From: a virus | DNA: 64,000 nucleotides | Strand: one strand, 5' to 3' | Virus record (IMG/VR): IMGVR_UViG_3300028920_000054 | Span: 26,362-90,361 of that record | Shown here: positions 43,603-51,939 of the stretch, piece by piece | How positions within the stretch are numbered: position 1 is the stretch's first letter | Layout of the letters: the number at the start of each line of letters is the position of its first letter | Made by a program: the position numbers and the translations under genes | The notes under the pieces: generated by a model | Database searches by the model: none | The model's input: only the letters and a program-made list of their open reading frames with translations | Told to the model about the DNA's origin: nothing

Positions 43603-44022
43603 TCATTTAAACTCCCCCATGATTTCAATATCCCTTGGAGGACATTGCCATCGTTCGGAATGACACAGTTTTCTCAATGCGGCACGATCTTCTTCTTTAG
43701 CCCTGAGATATCCCTTCGTGTAGTACAGATTTTTGACTGCACTGCGGATTTCAGAGGTTAAATCTTTGGGAAGATGCCTTAGAATGTATTTGTAATCCAC
43801 AATGTCTTCCTGTGCTTTTCGTACAGATACCTTCATCTTATTTTTTAGTCTGATTATGTCACGCCTCACTGCAAACCACTTAAAGACTCCACGTGCCATC
43901 AGGATTAACAACGACTCTTTCCTGTCAATTCCGTACAGTTCAGCAAGGTCTTTAGCAATAAGTGAAGGTCTGTTCTGCCTGTACGTCCATATGTTTTCTT
44001 TGCATACGTTTAGTGGATTCAT
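43603..44022 (-). CDS. Hypothetical basic protein, 139 aa
   Basis: Helix-rich and basic. The N-terminal SLIAKDLAELYGIDRKESLLILM may form an HTH. Overlaps the upstream gene stop by 4 bp. A DNA-binding role is possible but not demonstrated. Confidence 0.55.
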   Translation of the reverse strand: MNPLNVCKENIWTYRQNRPSLIAKDLAELYGIDRKESLLILMARGVFKWFAVRRDIIRLKNKMKVSVRKAQEDIVDYKYILRHLPKDLTSEIRSAVKNLYYTKGYLRAKEEDRAALRKLCHSERWQCPPRDIEIMGEFK

Positions 44023-44804
44023 CGTATCCTCCTTAATCCCTTTATTCCAACAAGGATTTCTTCTGATATTACATCAACAAGGGCAATTTTTTCTGCCCCA
44101 ATAGCAATAACCCTACCCTTCTTTCCATTATCTTCACCAATTTTGTGGTGGTTGTTGACAACAAATCTTTTTGCTCCCAATTCTTTTGCAAGAATGGCAC
44201 CGCTAGGATACCTTTTTCCATCGTCAACTACTTCAACAATATCCCCAACCCCTATTTCTTCTTCCTTAAATGGGATTCCGTGCTTTAAAAGCCACGATTC
44301 CCAACACGGATAGTTTTCTCTTGCGAACCTGATTACATCTTCAACGTAAACTTCATTGAAAAACCCGAATTGCTTGACGTAGATATCGAAGTCAGACTTA
44401 GGCGGTTCAAGGGTAAGTATGTATTCACCGGAAATAAGCTTTACACGTGAAGCTGGAAGTGGAGAAACATATTCAAATATGTCGTTTGTATTTTTCTGTG
44501 TAAGTAAGTATGGGAACAACCCCTTGTTAACCGCACCGTTTACGCCTTCCACGCTATCAAATGCTCCGGTAAATTTGTTACCCTTTAAAGCAAAGAAACA
44601 CCACTTGTTTTTCCATATTCCGTCAGAAGGATAAATGTAGGAAATCCATTTTGCCGTTTGTTGTTGTGCCACTGTTGGTGCCCCAGCCACTGGAGCATTT
44701 AAAGCAACCCCTTTTGAGCGTGCCCATATTGTGGTTTTATTGTTTTTGCAAACAAAAAAATACCCCTTATGGTTATAAGTTCCTTCATACAATCCGTCTT
44801 TCAT
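44019..44804 (-). CDS. Hypothetical protein, 261 aa
   Basis: ATG 44804 follows GGGAAGGG. The first third has aromatic and beta-rich sequence (YNHKGYFFVCKNN), and the last third has a GVGDIVEVVDDGKRYPSGA strand pattern like an SH3/KOW-type barrel. Not recognised as a known family. Operon member, overlapping both neighbours. Confidence 0.55.
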   Translation of the reverse strand: MKDGLYEGTYNHKGYFFVCKNNKTTIWARSKGVALNAPVAGAPTVAQQQTAKWISYIYPSDGIWKNKWCFFALKGNKFTGAFDSVEGVNGAVNKGLFPYLLTQKNTNDIFEYVSPLPASRVKLISGEYILTLEPPKSDFDIYVKQFGFFNEVYVEDVIRFARENYPCWESWLLKHGIPFKEEEIGVGDIVEVVDDGKRYPSGAILAKELGAKRFVVNNHHKIGEDNGKKGRVIAIGAEKIALVDVISEEILVGIKGLRRIR

Positions 44805-44995
44805 TTTCCCTTCCCCCTTACATTGTATTTTTTCAGCCAATTAAGTGCTTTTCCGTTATGTCCACTGTCATGTAACCGATAGAATTCTTCAAGCGCATAC
44901 TGTGAATCAAGCTCAAAAGTGTACGGCCTTGTGTCTACCAAAACAGTGACTTCCTTTATTCCCCTGTCTACCACCCCTACGATTGTTAGATTCAT
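44801..44995 (-). CDS. Hypothetical protein, 64 aa
   Basis: N-terminal beta hairpin (NLTIVGVVDRGIKEVTVLVD) with a helical second half (YALEEFYRLHDSGHNGKALNWLKKY). ATGA coupling at both ends. The pattern recalls KTSC-like small proteins, but this is weak. Confidence 0.5.
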   Translation of the reverse strand: MNLTIVGVVDRGIKEVTVLVDTRPYTFELDSQYALEEFYRLHDSGHNGKALNWLKKYNVRGKGK

Positions 44996-45159
44996 AGCAA
45001 CCCCAACCTATTACAAAGGTCATTTAGCCAATACTGTATGTCTTCAACTTCTTCTTTATGGCTTACTTCATCATCTACTTCTGATATATCACGTATCTCT
45101 TTTAGTTTTGCTTGAATTCTTTCCAACATTTCAAACGATTCTTCTATTAACTCGTCCAT
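44992..45159 (-). CDS. Acidic coiled-coil protein, 55 aa
   Basis: ATG 45159; nearly all helix with Glu-rich heptads (ELIEESFEMLERIQAKLKEI). The stop overlaps the next ATG. Not recognised. Confidence 0.5.
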   Translation of the reverse strand: MDELIEESFEMLERIQAKLKEIRDISEVDDEVSHKEEVEDIQYWLNDLCNRLGLL

Positions 45160-45161
45160 TG

Positions 45162-45509
45162 CTACACCCCCAAAGTTATTTTTGCCCTTATAAATTCCTG
45201 TCCTTCCGATGACTTAAGAAAGGAAATAAGACCTTCCCTTGTAATGTTGACACCCTTGGAAATTAAACCCCTGTGGATTGAATCTAAAAATCTTTTTGTG
45301 TGGTTTACTACAGCCTTTGACTGATTCCCATTCTGTGTTTGATGCTCAACGCTGTAGAATAGGTTGGATATGCTTCTTACGTCTATCTTCAACATATCGG
45401 CAACCCTTTGCTGTGTTCCACATTCGTCTATAAGTCGTTTAAGGCAATCGTAGTAACTTTCCCCGTCTTCAATGTACGCTATCAATTCTGTGTCCCAATC
45501 AATTTTCAT
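45162..45509 (-). CDS. HTH protein, 115 aa
   Basis: GTQQRVADMLKIDVRSISNLFY (residues 31-52) is a good lambda-repressor/Cro-type HTH. The C-terminal half is basic with a helical end. Possibly an early transcription regulator. Overlaps the transglycosylase stop by 4 bp. Confidence 0.6.
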   Translation of the reverse strand: MKIDWDTELIAYIEDGESYYDCLKRLIDECGTQQRVADMLKIDVRSISNLFYSVEHQTQNGNQSKAVVNHTKRFLDSIHRGLISKGVNITREGLISFLKSSEGQEFIRAKITLGV

Positions 45510-46156
45510 GCTTCACCTCCGCTTATTTTATATTCGTCCATCATTCCTATGATGTCGTTTGCATACTGTTTTGTTCTTTTGTTCTTAGCACCAACATATC
45601 CCTGAAGGGCGTCAGACACACTTTTTGATTTAGATAGGCGTTGCGACAATATTCTGCACCCTGCATTGATGTTGTTGTCTATGTGATATAGCGAATAGAC
45701 GTTTGGTATTCCCATTTCCCTAAGCATTTTTCTGTGGACAGAAAATCGTACCTGCATCAAACCAATTGCGCCCTTGTTTGACCGAGAAAATATGTTAAAG
45801 CTACTTTCCCTGCTTATTAAATGGATTACTAAATTACTTGGAATGTTATATTTTTTGCAATTATCTTCTATTGATACGGCTATTTCAGTGGCTATTGATG
45901 AGTCTAGTTTAGGTTGTAGTTGGATTATTCTGTCTCTTGTTTTTATAATGGATGCTGTTTTTGTTGCGTCTAATTCAACCAACAACCCAACGATAAGTTT
46001 TTCTTGCACTATAAGCATTTCATTACAGACAGATAGAGATGCTTTTGAATTTTCAAGAACATAGGTATTAAAGATAAGAAGAAATACCATGGTGCATACA
46101 AGTAAAAACAGCACAACTTCTTCTACTGTAGCTTTTCCTGTTCGTCTAAATTTCAT
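45506..46156 (-). CDS. Membrane-anchored lytic transglycosylase (SLT)
   Basis: The 216-residue protein starts at ATG 46156 after AAAGGAA. It has an N-terminal membrane helix (residues 14-33), a linker helix, then the SLT/GEWL domain: ISRESSFNIFSRSNKGAIGLMQVR with the catalytic Glu and GLMQ, NINAGCRILSQRL, and DALQGYVGAKNKRT. It cuts glycan strands with 1,6-anhydro formation. Early-region location and membrane anchoring suggest wall remodelling or exclusion rather than final lysis. Confidence 0.85.
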   Translation of the reverse strand: MKFRRTGKATVEEVVLFLLVCTMVFLLIFNTYVLENSKASLSVCNEMLIVQEKLIVGLLVELDATKTASIIKTRDRIIQLQPKLDSSIATEIAVSIEDNCKKYNIPSNLVIHLISRESSFNIFSRSNKGAIGLMQVRFSVHRKMLREMGIPNVYSLYHIDNNINAGCRILSQRLSKSKSVSDALQGYVGAKNKRTKQYANDIIGMMDEYKISGGEA

Positions 46157-46290
46157 TTCGTTTCCTTTGGCCACGACCACCGGCTCAGTTGATTCCGCAT
46201 CCTTCGTTTTTCAGACGCAATGTCGAGTGTCTTTAAAAAGTACCCGATTATTACCCCTATTATTAGAATTACAGCATAAGATTCGTCCAT
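46153..46290 (-). CDS. Small membrane protein, 45 aa
   Basis: ATG 46290; one hydrophobic helix (SYAVILIIGVIIGYFL) followed by a very basic tail. The stop overlaps the transglycosylase start (ATGA), so the two are translationally coupled and may interact in the membrane. Confidence 0.55.
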   Translation of the reverse strand: MDESYAVILIIGVIIGYFLKTLDIASEKRRMRNQLSRWSWPKETK

Positions 46291-46303
46291 TCAATTAATC
46301 CTT

Positions 46304-46546
46304 TCATGCACTTAGCGGTGTTTCACTAAATTTAGCTTCAATGCTTTTTCTGCCCAATAGTTTAGATGCCGTTACTCTGTGTCTGCCATCACGAATCAAA
46401 TACCCTCCCCCCTTAAGTCTTGCCACCTTTATGGGCGGAACTGAACCACCACGCTCCATATGCTTTATTAAAGAAAGTGTGCTTTCATTTAACGGATGCC
46501 TGTCCATTCTTATATCGTTAACATGAATTAACTTGGTGCTTCTCAT
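46304..46546 (-). CDS. ParB-like N-terminal domain protein
   Basis: The 80-residue protein has KLIHVNDIRMDRHPLNE, VPPIKVARLKGGGYLIRDGRHRVTASKLLG: the ParB/sulfiredoxin-like fold with the GxRHR nucleotide-binding motif (DGRHR). There is no HTH or dimer domain, so it is a stand-alone ParB-N as in many phages, possibly a nuclease or CTP-binding protein. Directly downstream of a clear promoter. Confidence 0.78.
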   Translation of the reverse strand: MRSTKLIHVNDIRMDRHPLNESTLSLIKHMERGGSVPPIKVARLKGGGYLIRDGRHRVTASKLLGRKSIEAKFSETPLSA

Positions 46547-46571
46547 CTCCTGCCTCCATTCTTTTGGTTAA

Positions 46572-46600
46572 ACTATACCACATTAGGGTTGTTAAGTCAA
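46572..46600 (-). promoter_or_regulatory. Sigma-70-type promoter
   Basis: Minus strand TTGACT (46600-46595), 17 bp, TATAGT (46577-46572). Drives the ParB-like gene and probably the operon toward 42.9 kb. The leader shares TTTAACCAAAAGAATGGAGG with the promoter at 50127. Confidence 0.8.
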
Positions 46601-46602
46601 GA

Positions 46603-47226
46603 CTATTTTCCAATTCTTGCCTTTAATTGTTTGACTGTCATCACAACTTCAAGAACAAAGTCATCCAATTCCTTTCTGAGTTTGTCTATGTATTTTTCAT
46701 CACGTGGAATTTCCATTATTAGTGGGTCTAGCCCATCGTAGTAAACCATGAAATTCCAGAAGTCATACTCTGAAATTAGTAGTGAACCCTGGATTTGCTG
46801 ATACTTGCCTGAAAGATCGAGAGCTTTTTCGGGATGAAGAAAGCATTCTACAGCTACCGGACTTTCAGGACAATAGATTTCAAGACCAGAGTTAACCAAA
46901 AGTCCATCAGGAGAAGCACCGTAGCGGCGTTGTTCATCTGGAAAGATTAGCCCTGTCTGAATTACATCAATGTCATTTATATAAGCAAACAAGCTCCTAG
47001 CCTTGCCTTCTTCTTCGTGCCCCCTTTTCATGGCATAGCTCATAAACGTAGAACCTGCCGGTTTACCGGTTATATATTCAACGGCAAGTTGATTTATATA
47101 TCCACGTCTTGATTCGGAGGCTATTCCCTTTTTAGTGGCAACTTTTGCGAATTGAGAAACAGTTGGAACCCCCGCCCTTGCTTGCCACCATTCTGGACTG
47201 TATTGGACACATTCTACAATTTTCAC
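46603..47226 (-). CDS. YqaJ/lambda-exonuclease-like protein lacking the catalytic lysine
   Basis: The 207-residue protein has the lambda-Exo fold motifs: SPEWWQARAG, ASESRRGYINQLA, RGHEEEGKARSLF, YGASPDGLL (metal Asp), GLEIYCP, and KYQQIQGSLLISEYDFWNFMVYY. In lambda Exo the GLE-x-K block supplies Glu129 and Lys131. Here the lysine is tyrosine (TAT). It pairs with the Erf annealase upstream, as recombination modules do. Activity may be altered. Confidence 0.82.
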   Translation of the reverse strand: MKIVECVQYSPEWWQARAGVPTVSQFAKVATKKGIASESRRGYINQLAVEYITGKPAGSTFMSYAMKRGHEEEGKARSLFAYINDIDVIQTGLIFPDEQRRYGASPDGLLVNSGLEIYCPESPVAVECFLHPEKALDLSGKYQQIQGSLLISEYDFWNFMVYYDGLDPLIMEIPRDEKYIDKLRKELDDFVLEVVMTVKQLKARIGK

Positions 47227-48008
47227 TAGCCTTCTTCTCCGGGTTGACGTTCTTTTTTCTTGCCCATGAGGGCTGTTTTCATTGCCTTTTCAAACTTATC
47301 GGCAGGAATTTTTGCAAGAGACTCAAGCTTGATGTGCTCAAGGAACTTCTGAACACCAGCTCTTGCCTTGAGTTCTTTCGTTAATTCTTCTATTTGTTTT
47401 TCGCTGATATAGACAACATCACCTGCGGCATTCCCATCGTCATCGTCACCTGTTGGTATGTTAAAGATCATACAGGTAAGATATCTCCTTCCATACATAA
47501 ACGCAGATGCTTCCCCGTGTATTTGTGTCATCATGGCCTTCCCCGCAATTCCGGTTGTTTGGATTGCCATGTCAACGTGTCGTTTTTCAGTGTGGCCTTG
47601 TTCGTGCATGATATCGACACAAATCCTGATGTGGTTTTCCTTTGGTGTTTCACCTTCGTAAAACATAAGAGAGAAACCCTCTGCGGTATATATCGGTTTG
47701 GCAGACATTAGAACCGCCTTAAGGTCGGCGTAGGTGCTGTGGGTCTGTTCGTTCTTTTCTCTTGCCACAACAAGTTCAATTTTGTTCTGCGCTCGTGTCA
47801 TTGCTGCATTGAATGCTTGTTTTGCGCTTCGGTCAAGAACCTGTTCCTGCATGTCTATGATGCGTTGCATTTTTTCAACATCTGCATCTGGGTTGGTTAC
47901 AAGTCGCTCCAACAAGTCTAAGAACGCATCTTGCTTGTTTGGTGCTGTAACCTCCGCCTGTGTTTCGTCTTTTTTTGTCAATTCCATTTCAACAGTTTCT
48001 TTATTCAT
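47226..48008 (-). CDS. erf: Erf-family single-strand annealing protein
   Basis: The 260-residue protein shows the family core: AFNAAMTRAQNKIELVV, HSTYADLKAVLMSAKPIYTAEGFSLMFYE, GEASAFMYGRRYLTCMIFNI and DDDDGNAAG. It anneals complementary single strands in phage recombination and works with the exonuclease whose gene overlaps its stop by one base. An AAAGGAG site precedes the start. Confidence 0.9.
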   Translation of the reverse strand: MNKETVEMELTKKDETQAEVTAPNKQDAFLDLLERLVTNPDADVEKMQRIIDMQEQVLDRSAKQAFNAAMTRAQNKIELVVAREKNEQTHSTYADLKAVLMSAKPIYTAEGFSLMFYEGETPKENHIRICVDIMHEQGHTEKRHVDMAIQTTGIAGKAMMTQIHGEASAFMYGRRYLTCMIFNIPTGDDDDGNAAGDVVYISEKQIEELTKELKARAGVQKFLEHIKLESLAKIPADKFEKAMKTALMGKKKERQPGEEG

Positions 48009-48034
48009 TTTTAGTTCTCCTTTGGTTTTAATCG

Positions 48035-48991
48035 TTATTTCATTGCTTCCGCTCTTTTTGTAAGCGTATCAGCTACCGAATGTATAGAAGCAAGAGCATT
48101 TCTAGATTCAATAATTGCTTCATCAGATACCACATCTGGAGGTTCTATCCATCGTATCCTATCAGCTAATGCAAGCAATTTTTCCCTGTCTGGCCTTAAG
48201 GCTTCTTCACGAATTGCAGCATCCTTCCTGATCTGTTCTAGCGCATCCCTTTCTTCTGCTTCACGTTCAAGCTTTTCCTTTAATTCTTTTTCAGCTAAGA
48301 GTCGTGCTTCTTCTTTTGCTTTTGCTTCAAATTCGGCACGGTTTTTAGCTTCTTCAGCTTCACGTTTTTCTTTTTCAAACGCTTCTTGTTTTGCCTTCAG
48401 TTCCGCTTCTTTTTCCTCTTGTTCTTTTGCCTTCCTATCAAGCTCTGCTTGTAAATCAGCAAGCCGTGCTTCTTCTTTGAGTCTCAACCCTTCTTTTTCT
48501 TCAAACTCAGCCTTGGCCTTAGTGAAAACAGCATCAAACTCTTCATCTTCCATAAGCGAAACTTCCATGTATGGAAGAACTACGCCATATTTCTGTAGGT
48601 TGTCAACACGCTCCTGATTCTTAATTAATTCCTTTCTTGCCTTTTCTTGTTCTATCGCCTTTTGTTCTTCTTCCCATTCGGTAAGTGGCTTTCTGACTTT
48701 ATCCTTCAGTTCGTCAAGAAAATCTCTTGCTTCCTTCCGGTATCCGTCAATAACCTTCGCCTTTTTCTTCCAATCGTCAACCATATCCTTTCCAAGGTCG
48801 TCTATAATGGTTTTTGAACGGGCTACCTTATGTGCAAGCGACTTTAAATCCTTACGTCCTTGGTCTGTCGAAATGTCTGGAACAAAAGACATCGCCCTTT
48901 TTTCTATTTGTTCTAAAAGATTTCCCATGCCGTCTTCCGTGAAAACAACAGCAACATCAAGTTTTTCTACTACTATCAATGCGTCTTCCAT
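48035..48991 (-). CDS. Long coiled-coil protein of the recombination module
   Basis: The 318-residue protein has a globular N-terminal part (1-110, DUF1351-like spacing), then a very long Glu/Lys/Ala coiled coil (about residues 155-270). This architecture recurs next to Erf/RecT and YqaJ genes in phages, where it is thought to aid recombination or exonuclease loading. Exact role unknown. Confidence 0.65.
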   Translation of the reverse strand: MEDALIVVEKLDVAVVFTEDGMGNLLEQIEKRAMSFVPDISTDQGRKDLKSLAHKVARSKTIIDDLGKDMVDDWKKKAKVIDGYRKEARDFLDELKDKVRKPLTEWEEEQKAIEQEKARKELIKNQERVDNLQKYGVVLPYMEVSLMEDEEFDAVFTKAKAEFEEKEGLRLKEEARLADLQAELDRKAKEQEEKEAELKAKQEAFEKEKREAEEAKNRAEFEAKAKEEARLLAEKELKEKLEREAEERDALEQIRKDAAIREEALRPDREKLLALADRIRWIEPPDVVSDEAIIESRNALASIHSVADTLTKRAEAMK

Positions 48992-49221
48992 TATCCTTCC
49001 TCCTGGTCTTCTTCTACTTTTCCGGTTGCAATTTGTGCTTTCATTTTAAAAAGCGCTGTTTTGAAATCGGTTGCAAAACAATGCCCAAAACCTTCAATGT
49101 AAACACAGCAACTAACCACGTCATCTTCCCTGTGTTTGTATTTTGAAATGCAATAACTTGTGTTACAGTGTCTGTTATCTGCCATCTTCTTTAACTTTTC
49201 GTGTGCATCTCTAATTTTCAT
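48991..49221 (-). CDS. Hypothetical protein, 76 aa
   Basis: Cysteine- and histidine-containing small protein (HCNTSYCISKYKHRED, SCCVYIEGFGHCF) with an acidic tail. It overlaps the coiled-coil gene by one base. Perhaps zinc-binding. Confidence 0.5.
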   Translation of the reverse strand: MKIRDAHEKLKKMADNRHCNTSYCISKYKHREDDVVSCCVYIEGFGHCFATDFKTALFKMKAQIATGKVEEDQEEG

Positions 49222-49223
49222 AA

Positions 49224-49415
49224 TTATCCCCTATATATTATTGTGTTATCTGTTAAATACCCAAATTTCTTTTTCCAAACCCCTTTCGGCCAAGACTTCT
49301 TCTGCAACTCAGATTTTGGTGTTGGAAAATCCCCGTTTCCCCATCCTTCAGATACGTGGTTGTGTTCCCATGCATTCTTTTTTGGATTAAACCTTTGCCA
49401 AACAGTTATCCGCAT
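49224..49415 (-). CDS. Hypothetical protein, 63 aa
   Basis: Trp- and Lys-rich (WQRFNPKKNAWEHNH, KKSWPKGVWKKKFGYL). No domain recognised. It overlaps the methyltransferase stop by 10 bp. Confidence 0.45.
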   Translation of the reverse strand: MRITVWQRFNPKKNAWEHNHVSEGWGNGDFPTPKSELQKKSWPKGVWKKKFGYLTDNTIIYRG

Positions 49416-49834
49416 TTCAATAGCCTGTCATACAAAACAACATGAACCGTTCCAGCCAAGTTCATACACTGATTCGTTGGAATGTAGATTGTATCCTTAC
49501 ACCAAGAAGTGATTTCATCGCCAAGAGTTCCGTCTTCAGGGCCAAAGATATAGAAGGCTTGTTTTGGGTGGACATAATTTCTAAGGTCAATAGCACCTTC
49601 TATCAAGTCAACCGCTACGGTAACACAATTATAAGGAACAATGCTGTGTAAATCATCCACCTGTAAAAGTGGCATATGCCTATGATGTTTCATAGTGTCG
49701 GTTGGTGCTTTCCGATATCGTCTTCCTGAAATGGCAAGCATATAAACACCAAAGTTTCCACAGGCACGAAGGACGCTACCAATGTTATTGTTGTCCTTTG
49801 GTAAATGGAGACCTATGCAAGAATATCCTTTCAT
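49406..49834 (-). CDS. SPOUT (TrmH-type) RNA methyltransferase-like protein
   Basis: The 142-residue product has the three SPOUT motifs: NNIGSVLRACGNFG (motif 1), YIFGPEDGTLG (motif 2) and CMNLAGTVHVVLYDRL (motif 3, knot forming). It lacks an extra N-terminal RNA-binding domain, as in TrmL-type enzymes. It probably 2'-O-methylates tRNA or rRNA, perhaps to protect phage translation. Confidence 0.85.
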   Translation of the reverse strand: MKGYSCIGLHLPKDNNNIGSVLRACGNFGVYMLAISGRRYRKAPTDTMKHHRHMPLLQVDDLHSIVPYNCVTVAVDLIEGAIDLRNYVHPKQAFYIFGPEDGTLGDEITSWCKDTIYIPTNQCMNLAGTVHVVLYDRLLKCG

Positions 49835-49842
49835 TTAAACTC

Positions 49843-50100
49843 CTAATAAATTATCGTTCCACACCCAAGCGAATCGCTGTGTATGGTTCCAACGCTAAAC
49901 CTAGGGTCAAGGTCTTCGTCCACAAATTTGTCGGCACAAGAAATAACAGCTTCAAGAGCATCCGCTATGTCACCTTCAAGGCTAACCCCCGTACAGGTTC
50001 TTCCGTACATTCCTCTGCCTGAATAATCTTCATACAATTCAGCCTCAAAACCGGATTCATTCAGAGCTTCTACAATTGCTTCTGCTAATTCACGTTTCAT
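49843..50100 (-). CDS. Hypothetical protein, 85 aa
   Basis: ATG 50100 after GGAGGTG. An N-terminal helix (KRELAEAIVEALNESGFEAELYED) and an alternating C-terminal half. First gene after a promoter. Not recognised. Confidence 0.55.
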   Translation of the reverse strand: MKRELAEAIVEALNESGFEAELYEDYSGRGMYGRTCTGVSLEGDIADALEAVISCADKFVDEDLDPRFSVGTIHSDSLGCGTIIY

Positions 50101-50126
50101 TTTTACACCTCCATTCTTTTGGTTAA

Positions 50127-50155
50127 ACTGTATCACACAAGGCCGTTAATGTCAA
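50127..50155 (-). promoter_or_regulatory. Sigma-70-type promoter
   Basis: TTGACA (50155-50150), 17 bp, TACAGT (50132-50127) on the minus strand. Leader nearly identical to that at 46.56 kb (TTTAACCAAAAGAATGGAGG). Confidence 0.75.
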
Positions 50156-50157
50156 GC

Positions 50158-50274
50158 CTAATCTTCGTCTTTTTCCATCATCTTCCCTATTTCTTCGTCT
50201 GTCCTGCTTGCGATTATACATAAACACCACACTAGAACCACCAACATGCAAGCTATAAATATTGCTATCCACAT
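50158..50274 (-). CDS. Small membrane protein, 38 aa
   Basis: ATG 50274; residues 2-24 form one hydrophobic helix (WIAIFIACMLVVLVW) and the rest is acidic. Overlaps the previous gene's end by 10 bp. Confidence 0.5.
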   Translation of the reverse strand: MWIAIFIACMLVVLVWCLCIIASRTDEEIGKMMEKDED

Positions 50275-50567
50275 TTTATTTCTTCCTCCTTTGTAATAAT
50301 GTCAAACTCGTTTCTATTTAATGGTTCCCAAATAAAGCCCGTTCTTTGATACCTCTGAGTTTTTTGCCACCACCTTTTGGGTAGCTTAACGATTTCCCTG
50401 AAATACCAATGGTGCGTTCCGCTTAATAGGTCAGCCCATGCCTTGTACATATTGTAGTCATCCGGCATAGATGCCTCATAAAAACCACCATCAGAACGTC
50501 GCCTAATAATTTCATCCAAGTGTCTCTTCCAAATACATTTTTCGTTTACTATTATCCCAAGCCTCAC
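50265..50567 (-). CDS. Hypothetical protein, 100 aa
   Basis: GTG start directly after the upstream TAA (TAAGTG). Trp-rich and basic centre (HHWYFREIVKLPKRWWQK). No family recognised. Confidence 0.5.
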   Translation of the reverse strand: MRLGIIVNEKCIWKRHLDEIIRRRSDGGFYEASMPDDYNMYKAWADLLSGTHHWYFREIVKLPKRWWQKTQRYQRTGFIWEPLNRNEFDIITKEEEIKCG

Positions 50568-50726
50568 TTAGTCACCCCCGACTAACGTTTTTTCTTCTTC
50601 TGTCAATTCTCGAACTTCAACCACATATCCATCACTAGAATACGTTTCGACACAATCATCAACTTCGTCGTCTTCCCTGAATGACGTTATCTTTGTGTTT
50701 GTCTTGGTTGCTATAATTGTTTTCAT
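50568..50726 (-). CDS. Acidic small protein, 52 aa
   Basis: ATG 50726; beta-like N-terminus (KTIIATKTNTKITSF) then many Asp/Glu. Stop adjoins the next GTG, so translation is coupled. Not recognised. Confidence 0.5.
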   Translation of the reverse strand: MKTIIATKTNTKITSFREDDEVDDCVETYSSDGYVVEVRELTEEEKTLVGGD

Positions 50727-50734
50727 GGTCACAC

Positions 50735-51061
50735 CTATATTTCTATGATTTTAATTTCTGGTTCCCTTGCTTTTCTTATTGAGTCTACAAGGTTTTGACC
50801 CGCTTCTTTCATTAGGTCGATCATTTCAATGAAGGATTTCTTGCCCATTTTTTGGTTTACAGAATACACCGTCTTAGATTCACCCATAAATTCAACCGAA
50901 TCCTCGCGCCGATACATTCTTTGTGGCGTATCAACATACTTCTCAAAAACAGTGTCGCCATAGGCTTCAGATATTTCCCACGTAGTTTTAAACCCCTCAA
51001 ATTGCACAATAACGTACTTTCCCTTTACCTTTTTGTAGTGTACCTTCGCTAAATTTTTCAT
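50735..51061 (-). CDS. Hypothetical protein, 108 aa
   Basis: Basic beta-rich N-terminal part (KVHYKKVKGKYVIVQFEG) and helical C-terminus (KKSFIEMIDLMKEAGQNLVDSIRKAREPE). No motif recognised. Tight operon spacing. Confidence 0.5.
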   Translation of the reverse strand: MKNLAKVHYKKVKGKYVIVQFEGFKTTWEISEAYGDTVFEKYVDTPQRMYRREDSVEFMGESKTVYSVNQKMGKKSFIEMIDLMKEAGQNLVDSIRKAREPEIKIIEI

Positions 51062-51063
51062 AG

Positions 51064-51240
51064 TTATTCTCCTTTCTTTATCCTATTTTTAAACGAATTA
51101 ATCTTCCTGGATACCCGCAGTATTTCACTTGAAACATCCACCGCTTCTTCCTTAGCCACTTCCTTCAGGAACAGTTTTTCATATGACATTCGCATCACCG
51201 ATTTCGACAACATTCTGTTTCGTTGTGCTGTAGCCTGCAT
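51064..51240 (-). CDS. Small basic helical protein, 58 aa
   Basis: ATG 51240 after GGGGAGG. Helical and rich in Lys/Arg (SVMRMSYEKLFLKEVAKEE, SRKINSFKNRIKK). Possible nucleic-acid binder. Confidence 0.5.
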   Translation of the reverse strand: MQATAQRNRMLSKSVMRMSYEKLFLKEVAKEEAVDVSSEILRVSRKINSFKNRIKKGE

Positions 51241-51276
51241 TGCTAATCTCCTCCCCTTTTTTATTTTTGGGGTTCC

Positions 51277-51447
51277 CTATCTATGCCTGTAAACATTCAA
51301 TCCGATCACAACACCATCAATTTCCTTATTCCCTTCTGTGCTTGCTATGATAATCGTTTTTCCTGATTTAGAAGGGCCGAAATCTTTCTTGGTATCAACT
51401 TTGATTACCATGATATCCTTTTCCATTTTGATATCTACGTTTTTCAT
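51277..51447 (-). CDS. Small beta-rich protein, 56 aa
   Basis: ATG 51447 after AAGGAGG. DIMVIKVDTKKDFGPSKSGKTIIIASTEG has the pattern of small beta-barrel phage proteins. Directly downstream of a promoter. Confidence 0.55.
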   Translation of the reverse strand: MKNVDIKMEKDIMVIKVDTKKDFGPSKSGKTIIIASTEGNKEIDGVVIGLNVYRHR

Positions 51448-51470
51448 TTTTGCACCTCCTTTTTGATTTA

Positions 51471-51499
51471 AGCATATCATCTTGTTCTGTTAAAGTCAA
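51471..51499 (-). promoter_or_regulatory. Sigma-70-type promoter
   Basis: TTGACT (51499-51494), 17 bp, TATGCT (51476-51471) on the minus strand, followed by AAATCAAAAAGGAGG. Confidence 0.75.
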
Positions 51500-51506
51500 G
51501 CAAAAT

Positions 51507-51926
51507 CTACGCCCTAATGTAAAATGTTTGCCCATCAAATTCAACCGTTCCATAGTCCTGTTTAATTTCTTCGGCAACCCCTTCCCAATCAATGTGATTT
51601 GCTATATACCACGGTAAGTCAGAGGGAATGTCTCCAATATCCTTACATAGTTCTTCGCAGTATTCTTCAAAGTAATCTTCGTTGATAAGGGTAGCACCGC
51701 AATCCCAATCAGGGAAGTTGCTTCCATCGTTGTTTAATTCCTTCAAGATGTCAAGTTCATCCCCGTTTTCTTCAAGCCAGGAATTTAACGCTTCCTTAGC
51801 TTCAGCCTCTTCGTCTGCATCGGCTTCTTCAATGTCTGCAATTAGACCCTCTTCTTCTGCCGTAAGTTCTTCCAATCTTTCAATTATATCCCTGCTGTCA
51901 ATTACATCTTGCGTGTTGTCAATCAT
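51507..51926 (-). CDS. Acidic protein, possible antirestriction-like DNA mimic
   Basis: The 139-residue protein is extremely acidic in its first half (EEEGLIADIEEADADEEAEAKEA). The second half, DYFEEYCEELCKDIGDIPSDLPWYIANHIDWEGVAEEI, ending in a FDGQTFYIR strand, matches a widespread phage/plasmid family seen near antirestriction proteins. A DNA-mimic role is inference from charge and family context. Confidence 0.6.
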   Translation of the reverse strand: MIDNTQDVIDSRDIIERLEELTAEEEGLIADIEEADADEEAEAKEALNSWLEENGDELDILKELNNDGSNFPDWDCGATLINEDYFEEYCEELCKDIGDIPSDLPWYIANHIDWEGVAEEIKQDYGTVEFDGQTFYIRA

Positions 51927-51939
51927 TTCGGTTCTCCTT

